From the NCBI GenBank assembly GCA_035293245.1, contig DATDOO010000177.1:1-16382 (forward strand): a stretch of 16,382 nucleotides of DNA, in the 5' to 3' direction. Shown piece by piece: positions 1 through 8,053 of the stretch. How positions within the stretch are numbered: the stretch's first letter is position 1; every line of letters starts with the position of its first letter. A program made the position numbers and the translations under genes. This stretch comes from DATDOO01 sp035293245 (lineage in GTDB: Bacteria; Pseudomonadota; Gammaproteobacteria; Methylococcales; Methylococcaceae). The notes beneath the pieces are model-generated. The model did not search any database. It was not told the origin of the DNA and saw only the letters and a list, made by a program, of their open reading frames with translations.

Positions 1-1554
1 GAAGCCGAATTTTTCCCGCGCCTCGTCCGCACCGATGCCGAGCAGGTCGAACACGGCGCTTTGCAGGTCGGTGCGGTGGATACGCACGGAACCGCCGCCG
101 ATTTCGCAGCCGTTGAGCACCATGTCGTAGGCGCGGGACAGCGCCCGTCCGGGATGGGCCTGGAGTTCTTCCGGGCTGCACTTGGGCGCGGTGAAGGGGT
201 GGTGCAGCGCGTTCCAGCGGCGCGCTTCCTCGTCCCACTCGAACATGGGGAATTCCACCATCCACAGGGGCGCCCAGCCTTCGCGCACCAGGCCGCGATC
301 CTGTCCGACGCGGACGCGCAAGGCTCCCATGGACTCGTTGACCATCTTTTCCTTGCCGGCGCCGAAGAAAATCAGGTCGCCGGTTTCGGCGCCCGTGCGG
401 CTGAGGATTTCCTCCACCGCCGCTTCCGGGATGAACTTGACGATGGGCGACTGCAACCCCTCAAGGCCTGCCGCGCGGTCGTTGACCTTGATGTAGGCCA
501 GGCCCTTGGCGCCGTATATGCCGACGAACTGGGTGTAATCGTCGATTTCCTTGCGCGTCAGGTCGCTGCCCTTGGGCAGGCGCAGGGCGGCCACCCGGCC
601 CTCCGGATCGTTGGCCGGGGCGGAAAAGACCTTGAAATCCGCATCGCGCAGCAAATCGCCCACGTCCACCAGTTCCAGCGGGATGCGCAGGTCCGGCTTG
701 TCGGAGGCGTAGCGGCGCATGGCTTCGGCGTAAGTCAGACGCGGAAACGGGTCGGGCAATTCCACGCCGAGCACTTCGCGGAACACGCCGCGGATCATGG
801 CCTCCATGATGTCCATGATGCCGTCCTCGTCCAGGAACGAAGTCTCGATGTCGAGCTGGGTGAACTCCGGCTGGCGGTCGGCGCGCAAGTCCTCGTCGCG
901 GAAACAGCGCACCACCTGGTAATAGCGGTCCATGCCGGAAACCATCAAAAGCTGCTTGTACAACTGCGGCGATTGCGGCAGGGCGAAGAAGGAGCCGGGA
1001 TGGGTGCGGCTCGGCACCAGATAGTCGCGCGCGCCTTCCGGCGTGGTCTTGGACAGGAACGGCGTCTCGATCTCGTAAAAGCCCTCGCCGTCGAGGAACT
1101 GGCGCAAATAGCGGGTGATGTCGCGGCGCTTGCGCATCCTCTCCTGCATCAGCGGGCGGCGCAGGTCGATGTAACGATAGCGCAGGCGGGTTTCCTCGTT
1201 GACCTCGATCTCGCTCTCCACCGGGAACGGCGGGGTGTCCGCACGGTTGAGGATTTCCAGTTCATGGGCAAGCACTTCGATGTGGCCGGTCGCCAGATGC
1301 GGGTTGACCGTGCCCTGCGGACGGGCGCGCACCCGCCCCACGACGCGCAGCACATACTCGTTGCGCGCGGTTTCCGCCAGCTTGAAGGATTCCGGGATGT
1401 CCGGATCGAAGACCACCTGCACCAGGCCTTCCCGATCGCGCAGGTCGATGAATATCACCCCGCCGTGGTCGCGGCGGCGATGCACCCAGCCGCAAAGCCG
1501 GACTTCCTGACCAAGATGGGTTTCGTTGAGCTCTCCGCACCGATGACTGCGCAT
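1..1554 (-). CDS. aspS: Aspartyl-tRNA synthetase, 3' part cut by window edge
   Basis: This class II aminoacyl-tRNA synthetase charges tRNA-Asp with aspartate in the cytoplasm. The ATG at 1554 opens MRSHRCGELNETHLGQEV, the usual N-terminus, and 518 codons are visible of about 590 expected. Residues 1-105 form the OB-fold anticodon-binding domain (CGWVHRRRDHGG). Class II motif 1 (LSKTTPEGARDYLVPSR) and motif 2 (FRDEDLRADRQPEFTQLD) follow. After them come the bacterial GAD insertion and VLNGCEIGGGSVRIH close to the edge. Motif 3 (GLDRL type) must lie outside the window. A weak AGAGAG precedes the start. His30 in the RRRDHGG context resembles non-discriminating AspRS enzymes, which also charge tRNA-Asn. 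That is an inference from the family. The identification itself is secure. Confidence 0.98.
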   Translation of the reverse strand, partial: MRSHRCGELNETHLGQEVRLCGWVHRRRDHGGVIFIDLRDREGLVQVVFDPDIPESFKLAETARNEYVLRVVGRVRARPQGTVNPHLATGHIEVLAHELEILNRADTPPFPVESEIEVNEETRLRYRYIDLRRPLMQERMRKRRDITRYLRQFLDGEGFYEIETPFLSKTTPEGARDYLVPSRTHPGSFFALPQSPQLYKQLLMVSGMDRYYQVVRCFRDEDLRADRQPEFTQLDIETSFLDEDGIMDIMEAMIRGVFREVLGVELPDPFPRLTYAEAMRRYASDKPDLRIPLELVDVGDLLRDADFKVFSAPANDPEGRVAALRLPKGSDLTRKEIDDYTQFVGIYGAKGLAYIKVNDRAAGLEGLQSPIVKFIPEAAVEEILSRTGAETGDLIFFGAGKEKMVNESMGALRVRVGQDRGLVREGWAPLWMVEFPMFEWDEEARRWNALHHPFTAPKCSPEELQAHPGRALSRAYDMVLNGCEIGGGSVRIHRTDLQSAVFDLLGIGADEAREKFGF

Positions 1555-1950
1555 AACGACTCTCTGTGAAATTCGGACAACTGCCGCCGGCGGGCCCGCC
1601 CGGGGACGATGGGAATTCCGGCAGCATTCAAGGCAAGCCGGCCCCCAACTCCCCCGCCAATTCCCGCTAGCGGAATGAACTTGGATTTGAAAACAAAAAG
1701 GCGGCTCGTCGCCACCCCTCCTTAACGGCGTTTTCCCCTGGAAATCGCCTGTTTTTAAGCGCAATTACACCAGAATTACCCGGACTTTTCACCCCTCGAA
1801 TCCGCGCCAAACCTGATTTGCCGCCGCGACAAGCCTTTCCGGTCGCTACACGGCACGGATGATCCGGGATTGCCGGGCCGCCCCACCGGGCGCTTTGCCA
1901 CCGTCGCGTCGCCCGATACACTGCCACCCGCTGCATATTTCCAAGAACCC
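1555..1950. other. Intergenic region between divergent aspS and glycosyltransferase genes
   Basis: This gap of 396 bases should hold the promoters of aspS (minus) and of the glycosyltransferase (plus). I see no convincing -35/-10 pair for either. It contains an imperfect palindrome at 1660-1676 (ATTCC, CGCTAGCG core, GGAAT). The stretch around 1675-1770 is AT-richer than its surroundings and may carry the promoters. No credible small gene or RNA is visible. The reading frame of the glycosyltransferase stays open back to 1870, but those upstream codons look unlike protein of this family. Confidence 0.5.
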
Positions 1951-3075
1951 ATGCCACCACCCTCCCCTTCCGGCTCCGTGCTGTTCGTGACGCCCGCCTA
2001 TGGCCGCTCGGCCGGGGGCGGACTGGGCGTCAGCGCCGAACGCATCGCCCGGCACCTGGCGGAGGATTTTCCGGTAAAAGTGATTACGCCTTCGCCGCAC
2101 CTCCCGCCGTACACCTACGAGTATCGCGAGACCCACGGCGTTTGTCTTATGCAACTGGGCCACACCGGCCACCCCAAGACTTTCCTGCAATTTCTCGCCG
2201 ACGTGCTGGAAACGGAAAGCCGCGGCAGCGCCGACCCGCTGTTTTTCGGCTTTTATTGCAACGAACTGGCCTACGCGGTGACCCTGGCGGCGGCACGCCG
2301 GAATACGGCCCCGGTGCTGTTCGCCCGCGGCAACGACGTGGATCTGGACATCTTCGGCGAGTTCGCTTTCTACATTCATCATGCCGTGGGCCGCGCCCGG
2401 CGGGTGTTTTGCGTCAGCCGCGAAATGGAAGCGAAACTCCGCGCCTTCTGCCCCGGCGCCAAGGCCCGCTATGTGCCCAACGGCGTGGACACCCACCGCT
2501 TCGCCTTCCAGGACGGCTACACGCCCAGTCCCCGTCCCGTCGTCGGCCTGTTCGGCGACGTCAAGCAGAAAAAGGGGCTGGAACTGCTGCTGGCGGCACT
2601 GGATTTCGGCCGCTTCGATCTGTGCATCGTCGGCCAGTTGCGCGAGGAAAACCGCAAGCTGCTGCACGGCTTTCTGACCCTGCACCCGGAGTACTGGCCG
2701 CATGTTGCCCTGCATCCGTACACCGAAGACGAAGACACTCTGCGCGAACATTACCGCCGGGTGGACATCGTCTGCATTCCCTCGCTGCACGAAGGCATGT
2801 CCAACGTCCTGCTGGAAGCTATGGCCTGCGGCAAGCTATGCGTCTGCTCGGCGGTGGGCGGGGCTCTGGACGTGGTGCGGGACGGCGGCAACGGCTTTCT
2901 GTTCGAACCGCGTTCGGCGGAGAGCCTGACCGACGCACTGACCAGGGCGGCGCGCTGCCTGCAAGGCGATCACGCCGAACTGCGCCGCCAGGCGCGAACC
3001 ACAGTGGAAAACCAGTTCAGCGCCAAGCGGGAGGGCAAGCGTTACCGGCGGGCGGTTCAGGCCATGCTTTCGTAA
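1951..3075 (+). CDS. GT4-family glycosyltransferase
   Basis: This predicted GT-B fold transferase of 374 residues uses a nucleotide sugar to build a glycan, probably at the inner face of the membrane. Its N-terminus (SVLFVTPAYGRSAGGGLGVS) shows the GT4 start with a glycine-rich acceptor-side loop. The middle has the family YVPNGVDTHRF segment followed by VVGLFGDVKQKKGLELLLAA. The donor site carries the E-x7-E motif (Glu281 and Glu289 in EGMSNVLLEAMACG). I chose the ATG at 1951 because the conserved sequence begins a few residues later, although no good ribosome site precedes it and the frame is open further back. The 3' end overlaps the convergent second glycosyltransferase by 19 bases. Donor, acceptor and product cannot be read from sequence. 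Confidence 0.9.
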   Translation: MPPPSPSGSVLFVTPAYGRSAGGGLGVSAERIARHLAEDFPVKVITPSPHLPPYTYEYRETHGVCLMQLGHTGHPKTFLQFLADVLETESRGSADPLFFGFYCNELAYAVTLAAARRNTAPVLFARGNDVDLDIFGEFAFYIHHAVGRARRVFCVSREMEAKLRAFCPGAKARYVPNGVDTHRFAFQDGYTPSPRPVVGLFGDVKQKKGLELLLAALDFGRFDLCIVGQLREENRKLLHGFLTLHPEYWPHVALHPYTEDEDTLREHYRRVDIVCIPSLHEGMSNVLLEAMACGKLCVCSAVGGALDVVRDGGNGFLFEPRSAESLTDALTRAARCLQGDHAELRRQARTTVENQFSAKREGKRYRRAVQAMLS

Positions 3076-4175
3076 ATCGCCAGCAGCCGCCGGCTGCATT
3101 CGTTCCAGGTGGGAAAGCCGTCCAGGGACGCGAGCACGTCGCCGCGCATGGCCGGCAGCTCGCTGCGGCGGCGGTGCAATTCGATCAGGGCATCGCTGAA
3201 GCTCTGCAGGCTGTTGGGCGCATGCAGCAAGCCGTTGCGGTTGTGCTCGATCAGGGCCCGCACCACCGCCAGATCCGGCGCCACCGTCACCAGTCCGTGG
3301 GCCAGATAGTCCATGATCTTCACCGGGCAACAGCCCTGATCGGCGTTGCGCTCGGTCTTCAGTAGCGGCGCCAGGCCGGCGTGGTAACGGCCCAACTCCC
3401 GTTCCAAGCGGCCCCGTTCCAGGGGGGCATGCAGCCGCACCTGGCCTTGCAAGCCGTAGCGGACGATGCGCTTTTCCGCCGCGCGCAGCCAGGCGCGCTG
3501 ACCCACGCCGTAAATATCCAGTTCCCACAGGCCGCGTAACGGGGCGAAAGCGCGCAAGGCCCACAAGATGCCCTGCCAGGGATGCAGGGTGCCCAGGTAC
3601 ACCGCCCGCAGCGGACCTTCCGTAGCGGGGGTGGGCACGGGCAGGACGGGATCGTAGCCGTTGGGAATAACCCGGATACGGCCGGGATCGGGCACGCGGT
3701 AGCGGCGCAACAGGCATTCCCGGATGCGTTCCGAAGGGCAGACCACGCACGCGGCCTGATCCAGACAGGCTTGCTCCCACTGCCGCAAGACATCCAGCAC
3801 TTTCTGTCCGGCATCCCGGTACAGGTAAGGCAGCTCGATGGAAGGCAGGCCGTTGACCTCATAAACGCTGGGCAAGCCCATCTCGCCCGCCGGCAATCCC
3901 TCCCACGGGGTACGAAAATGGAACACCGCCGGGCGGATGGTTTGCAGGCGATGGCGGACGAACTCCCGGAAAGCGAGGCCGCGGCGCAGGTAATTCCGCT
4001 CCTTCAGGTTGGCCGTGAGATGGTTGAAACCGCCGTGGGCCGGCAGGGCCGTATCGCCCAGGGTCAGCAGGGTCAGGTCATGCCGGCCCATCGCTTCCCG
4101 GCAATTGGCCAGGATATGGGTGGACGCGGCCTTGAAGGAGGGAACCTCGTCGAAACTGGCATAGACTATGTGCAT
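3057..4175 (-). CDS. GT4-like glycosyltransferase
   Basis: This is a predicted GT-B glycosyltransferase of 372 residues. The start MHIVYASFDEVPSFKAASTH is the classic first strand and acceptor loop of GT4 enzymes. It is followed by VCPSERIRECLLRRY, RIRVIPNGYDP and AVYLGTLHPWQGILWALRAF (entry to the donor domain). The donor-binding end is VKIMDYLAHGLVTVAPDLAV, in which Asp stands where many relatives have the second Glu of E-x7-E. The frame is open upstream to 4343, but the ATG at 4175 fits the family and has GGTGGGTG about 12 bases before it. A TTG-started longer form (LRIVAVSPEWPG) cannot be excluded. It is convergent with the first glycosyltransferase and divergent from the repeat protein at 4291. 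A joint role in one surface glycan is possible but unproven. Confidence 0.88.
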   Translation of the reverse strand: MHIVYASFDEVPSFKAASTHILANCREAMGRHDLTLLTLGDTALPAHGGFNHLTANLKERNYLRRGLAFREFVRHRLQTIRPAVFHFRTPWEGLPAGEMGLPSVYEVNGLPSIELPYLYRDAGQKVLDVLRQWEQACLDQAACVVCPSERIRECLLRRYRVPDPGRIRVIPNGYDPVLPVPTPATEGPLRAVYLGTLHPWQGILWALRAFAPLRGLWELDIYGVGQRAWLRAAEKRIVRYGLQGQVRLHAPLERGRLERELGRYHAGLAPLLKTERNADQGCCPVKIMDYLAHGLVTVAPDLAVVRALIEHNRNGLLHAPNSLQSFSDALIELHRRRSELPAMRGDVLASLDGFPTWNECSRRLLAIYESMA

Positions 4176-4290
4176 GGCGCCATGGTCACCCACCGTGTTC
4201 CACGGCGCAACCGTATGCTGGGGCAGTTCCAGCCCCGCTTGCGCGAGAAAATGCAATTGCGGACCAGGCCACTCAGGGGAAACCGCCACG

Positions 4291-5121
4291 ATGCGCAAAC
4301 TGCTCAACCGCCTCGATCCGACCCGCCAGTTGCCGCAGACCATGCGGCGCTACCTGGCGCTGCCCACCTATCTGGTGCTCGGCTGGCTGGTAATTTCCGG
4401 TCTGGCCCTGTTTATCGCCAGCCGCGTGGACGCGACCGCCCCCGCAACACCGCCGGCTGAGTCGTCCGCTACGCCGCCCGGTGAAAACGCCGCCGCCGCA
4501 GCACCGGAGCAACCGGCTGCCGATGCTCCGGCGGAGGACAGCGAGGCGCCTCCGGCCGATCCGCTGCTCCCGGACATCAGTGCCATGCTCGCCGACGGCG
4601 CGGAAATCGGCGCCAGCGGTTCCAGCGTGTTCACGATCCGCGGCAGCGCCGGCCAGGTCAGCCTGGAAAGCGGCGGGCAGACCTTGACGATGCTGGGCGA
4701 TGGTGACGAACTGCGCCTGCTCGACCCCAACGGCGCCACGGTTTATCGCTTGAAAGCCAAGCAGGCGGACAAGGGCAAGCTCTACGACGCCGCGGGTACT
4801 TTCCGCTGGCGGGTGAAATGCGAAAGCGAGGGCGGCGAAGAGGGCTGCAAGCTCTACGACCCGGACGGCAACAAGCTGCATCGGGTAAAAATCAAGGCCG
4901 ACAGCTTCAATGTCTATGGAAGCGGCGACCAGCGGCTGTACAAAGGCAAACTGAAAAACGGCCGCTATCAGGTGCGCGACGAAACCGGCAACAACGTGCT
5001 CGACATCCGCGGCGCCGCCAGCCTGAAACAAGCCGCCCTGCTGGCGCTACCCGTCGATGCCCCGGTGCGCGCGTTGCTGTGGGCCTATGCGGGGCATGAA
5101 TCCCCCGGAGAAACGCGCTAG
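4291..5121 (+). CDS. Membrane-anchored protein with Pro/Ala linker and repeated C-terminal beta domain
   Basis: No family is recognised with certainty for this protein of 276 residues. Residues 1-22 are basic. Residues 25-43 (PTYLVLGWLVISGLALFIA) form one membrane segment. Residues 46-92 are a Pro/Ala/Glu-rich linker. From about 93 there is a beta-rich domain with a repeated pattern: LLDPNGATVYRLKAK (143-157), KLYDAAGTFRWRVK (163-176), KLYDPDGNKLHRVKIK (187-202) and RLYKGKLKNGRYQVRD (215-230). The repeat style recalls LURP-one/tubby-like or other small beta-sheet folds. This is only a resemblance. Two Cys (176 region and 186) flank an acidic loop. The start at 4291 has AGGGGA about 7 bases upstream. 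The stop TAG lies inside a CTAG shared with the convergent gene. Confidence 0.82.
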   Translation: MRKLLNRLDPTRQLPQTMRRYLALPTYLVLGWLVISGLALFIASRVDATAPATPPAESSATPPGENAAAAAPEQPAADAPAEDSEAPPADPLLPDISAMLADGAEIGASGSSVFTIRGSAGQVSLESGGQTLTMLGDGDELRLLDPNGATVYRLKAKQADKGKLYDAAGTFRWRVKCESEGGEEGCKLYDPDGNKLHRVKIKADSFNVYGSGDQRLYKGKLKNGRYQVRDETGNNVLDIRGAASLKQAALLALPVDAPVRALLWAYAGHESPGETR

Positions 5122-6203
5122 CCGCCGGTCTGCGGCAACGCCCACTGCGCCGCGGCGAAGGACGACAAGGCGCGCACGGTTTGCAGCGTCAACGCCGTAT
5201 CGGGCAAGTCGGCCGCGGCCAACTCGCGGTCGCCGCGGAATTTTTTCTTTTGCGCCACCGTCAAGGCCAGAGCACCGTCCCGGGCTTGCTGGCGCAGCGT
5301 GCTTTCGAAACCGTTCGCTTGCGCCTGCCATTGGCTCTTCAGCTCCATGAACCGCGCGTAGTCCGCCGCCTTCAGGGATGCCCGCGCCGGCTGCTCCATG
5401 CGGTAAACCAGGGCGATGCGGTGCTTGCTGCCTTTGTACTTGGATTTGCGGATTTTGTATTTGTCGATGCGCCGGTGCAGGGTGCGCAACACGAACACGC
5501 CCCCGCCGGCGAGTTTGGCCTTGAAGTCCAGCAGCACATCGTCATACGTTCTGAAGTTGCGCCCGCGCGTCTCGACTTCCTTGAAATCCGCAGTCCACAT
5601 GGCATGGAAAGGATTGCAACCGAGGGAACATACCGCGTCCGGCGGCAGGTCGCGCAACAGGGGCTTTAGGGTGCGATATAGATAATCCAGCTCGTCGTTC
5701 TCCACGAACACGGCTTTCAACCGCAGCCAGACGATGCCCCGGCTGAGCACGAACAGTCCCAGGCCGGACCAGGCCCAGGGCCACAGCACTTCAGCCCGCG
5801 TGGCCGGCTGTCCGAGCAGGGCTAATGGATCCGGCAACAAGCCCTCCCACCAGCCCGAGAGCATGATGGCCGTGCCGAAGCTGGCGAAGCCCAGCCCCAC
5901 AATAGCCGCGGCCTTGAATCCATGCCCCCGGCGCTTGCGCGGATAAGCCGTAAAGACGGCGACCCAGCCCCAGGCGAGCAACAGGGCAAAGGTCCCAGCC
6001 GCAGTGAAAAACAGAAAGAATGCCGTGAACCCGTCATCGGTCCCCAGCAGCAACGGCAGAGTGACCATCCCGTAAACCAGCAGCGCGGCGCCCCAACCGA
6101 TCAGATAAACGCCGCGATAACGGCGTAACCGCAAAGCCTGGTTGCGGAAGGCGCGGAACAGGTGCAGCAAACGGGCCGGTTCGGTGTTGTAGCGGAAAAA
6201 CAT
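5118..6203 (-). CDS. Polytopic membrane protein of unknown function
   Basis: This protein of 361 residues has four likely membrane segments near residues 31-53 (VYLIGWGAALLVYGMVTL), 60-84 (FFLFFTAAGTFALLLAWGW), 98-120 (AIVGLGFASFGTAIML) and 142-161. A soluble C-terminal region of about 190 residues follows, with a very basic patch (RRIDKYKIRKSKYKGSKHR) and a helical, Gln/Ala-rich end. The arrangement of N-terminal membrane helices and a soluble tail next to lemA recalls DUF3137-type proteins, but the match is not clear enough to name it. It starts 4 bases after the stop of the MurG-like glycosyltransferase, with GAGGGG at about 10 bases, so it is the last gene of the lemA cluster. It is convergent with the repeat protein, with a 4-base overlap. 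Confidence 0.85.
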   Translation of the reverse strand: MFFRYNTEPARLLHLFRAFRNQALRLRRYRGVYLIGWGAALLVYGMVTLPLLLGTDDGFTAFFLFFTAAGTFALLLAWGWVAVFTAYPRKRRGHGFKAAAIVGLGFASFGTAIMLSGWWEGLLPDPLALLGQPATRAEVLWPWAWSGLGLFVLSRGIVWLRLKAVFVENDELDYLYRTLKPLLRDLPPDAVCSLGCNPFHAMWTADFKEVETRGRNFRTYDDVLLDFKAKLAGGGVFVLRTLHRRIDKYKIRKSKYKGSKHRIALVYRMEQPARASLKAADYARFMELKSQWQAQANGFESTLRQQARDGALALTVAQKKKFRGDRELAAADLPDTALTLQTVRALSSFAAAQWALPQTGG

Positions 6204-6207
6204 GGCG

Positions 6208-7059
6208 TCACCCCTCCAGCAGAGCCAACGCCTCGGACCAGCGCGGCATGGTGTCTTCGGCGACCGGGCGGAACGGTGCAGCCAGCCAGGGCAACACCTG
6301 ATCCAAACGGCTCAGGTCGAGGCCGAACAATCCGGCACGGCGAAACTGGTCGTCATAACGCTTGCGCACCGGTAAAAAGCGCAGGTCCGCGCCCTGGCCC
6401 AGCAGTTCATAAAACGTGTGGTAGCCGGCGCCCACCGCCAGCAGCTTGCGCGCCGGCAGGGGTGAAATCACCCGGCGCTGGTAGCGCCAAAGCAATCCCG
6501 CCCGCCGCGCCAGTTTGGCGAATACCGCCAGCACGCGCGCGCCGCAACGGCCCTCCGGGTCCAGCACGGTGAAGCAGGAAGCATCGGTCGTCACCGCCAC
6601 GTGGCCGGCGTCGACGAAATACCCCGCCTGGACCGCGCCCCCCAGCCCGCCCATCCATTCGCAACGCCCAACCGGATAAGGCGCCAGCACTTGATCGTAG
6701 GCCGTACCGCGCTTCTCCAGCCCTTGGGCGTAACGGGCGATCCAGACGCGCCGCTCGAAGCGGCCGAGCAGCGCCTCGTCCAATTCACCGCACCACCCGG
6801 CAGGGAATGTATCGACCACAATGCTCCGGGGCGGATGGCGGCGCAGGGTTTCCAAGTGGGAATCGGCCAGGCTCCGGGCATAAAGGCGGACCCCTTTGGA
6901 TGCGGGCAAATGGCGATCGGAGCCGGGCCGGATCAAGAGCACCGCGTCGCGGCCGGACTGCAGCAAACACTGCTGCAGTAGCCAGCCGCGCCGGGCATGG
7001 CCATGGCCGCCGCCGATGGCGTAGACGAGGGTGTCAACTGTCGAAACCATGGCCGCCAT
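6208..7059 (-). CDS. MurG-like (GT28-type) glycosyltransferase, short form
   Basis: This predicted glycosyltransferase of 283 residues is shorter than MurG (about 355). The N-terminal TLVYAIGGGHGHARRG (residues 10-25) matches the glycine-rich loop of GT28 and UDP-sugar transferases. Later stretches include SIVVDTFPAGWCGELDE, VWIARYAQGLEKRGTAYDQ and KLLAVGAGYHTFYELLGQG, the last sitting where the donor-binding G-G loop lies in this fold. The start at 7059 overlaps the upstream zinc-finger gene by 26 bases. ATG 7050 (MVSTVDTL) has GGCGG in front of it and is an equally good start. It lies in an operon with the zinc-finger gene before it and the membrane protein 4 bases after it. Its acceptor is unknown. 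A cell-envelope glycan or glycolipid is a reasonable guess. Confidence 0.82.
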   Translation of the reverse strand: MAAMVSTVDTLVYAIGGGHGHARRGWLLQQCLLQSGRDAVLLIRPGSDRHLPASKGVRLYARSLADSHLETLRRHPPRSIVVDTFPAGWCGELDEALLGRFERRVWIARYAQGLEKRGTAYDQVLAPYPVGRCEWMGGLGGAVQAGYFVDAGHVAVTTDASCFTVLDPEGRCGARVLAVFAKLARRAGLLWRYQRRVISPLPARKLLAVGAGYHTFYELLGQGADLRFLPVRKRYDDQFRRAGLFGLDLSRLDQVLPWLAAPFRPVAEDTMPRWSEALALLEG

Positions 7060-7477
7060 CGCTGTTTTTATCGAAGTCCGAGACGGAATCGAACGCGGCG
7101 TAGTCCTGCTCCGAAAAGAGCGCCGCCTGGTCGTCGCTGCTTATGCCCCCTTCATCCGCCGGCGCATCGCTCCAATCGCTGCTGGCCCCGCCGCCGCCGA
7201 ATTCGCCGCCCTGGCCGGCGAAGTCGTCGCTTGCCGATGAAGAGCCGGCGTCCTGACCCGTGGAATAGCCGCTGCTGCGGTGGTCATAACTGTCGTCGGC
7301 CTGACGGCGCCGGCAGTTGGGGCACAATAGAGCAGCCCCCTGGCCACGCGTGTGTTCGCTGCACACGGGAATGCCGCAGCCGGTGCATTGCGCGGTGGCG
7401 GAGTTGGCGCAAGGCGTAAGCAAAAACACGCCGCGCCGGACGGCGCAAAGGGTTGTGGAAACGGACGGATTTACCAT
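7034..7477 (-). CDS. Small B-box-type zinc-finger protein with Ser/Gly/Asp-rich tail
   Basis: This protein has 147 residues. Residues 23-55 hold a compact Cys/His cluster: Cys23, CTGCGIPVCSEH (Cys31, Cys34, Cys39, His42) and CPNC (Cys52, Cys55). This is the spacing of bacterial B-box/treble-clef zinc fingers. The rest is low-complexity and acidic. It includes GQGGEFGGGGASSDW (88-102), very like the terminal glycine-rich tail seen on many full-length TPM (YgcG-type) proteins. The preceding gene is a TPM protein that lacks this tail, so the two may work as one split unit. The start has AAGGAG about 13 bases upstream and lies 15 bases after the TPM stop. It overlaps the glycosyltransferase start. 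Zinc binding is inferred from the Cys pattern. The function is unknown. Confidence 0.8.
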   Translation of the reverse strand: MVNPSVSTTLCAVRRGVFLLTPCANSATAQCTGCGIPVCSEHTRGQGAALLCPNCRRRQADDSYDHRSSGYSTGQDAGSSSASDDFAGQGGEFGGGGASSDWSDAPADEGGISSDDQAALFSEQDYAAFDSVSDFDKNSDGGHGFDS

Positions 7478-7492
7478 GACCGGACAAACTCC

Positions 7493-8050
7493 TTAGCGGG
7501 ATTCCTGGCCCACCAAGGCCATGATGCGCTCCACGCCGGCCAGGATGCCCTGGTAATAACGCTTGTGGGCGAAGTGCGGCGCGATGATGTCGCTGCCGAT
7601 GCGCTTGGCCTCGGCGTCCGGCAGCGCGCCTTCCAGCCCATAGCCCACCTCGATGCGCAGCTTGCGGTCCTCTAGCGCCACCAGCAACAGCACGCCGTCG
7701 TCCTGTTTTTTGCGCCCCAATCGCCAGGCTTCGACCACGCGCAAAGCGAACTGCTCCGCGGTTTCCGGCTGGGTGCTGGGCATCAGCAGCACCGCTAGCT
7801 GGATGCCCCGCTGGTGCTGGAAATCGCGCAGCCGGGTTTCCAGCGTATTGCGCTGCTCACTGGTAAGCAGGCCGGCCAGATCCACCACGCGGCCGGTCTG
7901 TTCGGGCACCGGCGCCGTAGCGCCTGCAATCTGGCACCAGAACACAAAAACCAATGCCGGCAACCACCAAAAGCAGTGATCTTCGGGCCGGTTGGCAGAG
8001 CTGGCCGCACTATTCAGCATGGACACGCTGTCGATGCAAATTCCACCCAT
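7493..8050 (-). CDS. TPM-domain (YgcG-type) exported or membrane protein
   Basis: The ORF has 185 residues. A hydrophobic segment (FWWLPALVFVFWCQIAGATA, residues 27-46) acts as signal peptide or anchor. A complete TPM domain follows: VVDLAGLLTSEQRNTLETRL (55-74), GIQLAVLLMPSTQPETAEQF, DDGVLLLVALEDRKLRIEVG and GLEGALPDAEAKRIGSDIIA. TPM proteins of this type are found beside lemA in many bacteria. Their biochemical role is not settled. Many relatives continue into a second membrane helix and a Gly-rich tail. This one stops just after the domain (MALVGQESR). The start at 8050 is 3 bases after the lemA stop but has no clear ribosome site, so ATG 8020 (MLNSAASS) is an alternative and coupling to lemA translation is likely. 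Confidence 0.9.
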   Translation of the reverse strand: MGGICIDSVSMLNSAASSANRPEDHCFWWLPALVFVFWCQIAGATAPVPEQTGRVVDLAGLLTSEQRNTLETRLRDFQHQRGIQLAVLLMPSTQPETAEQFALRVVEAWRLGRKKQDDGVLLLVALEDRKLRIEVGYGLEGALPDAEAKRIGSDIIAPHFAHKRYYQGILAGVERIMALVGQESR

Positions 8051-8053
8051 CGC

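Noticed and set aside
61..1569. Long plus-strand open frame opposite aspS
   Set aside because: It is the antisense of a secure aspS and arises from GC-rich codon bias. Its sequence has no family character.
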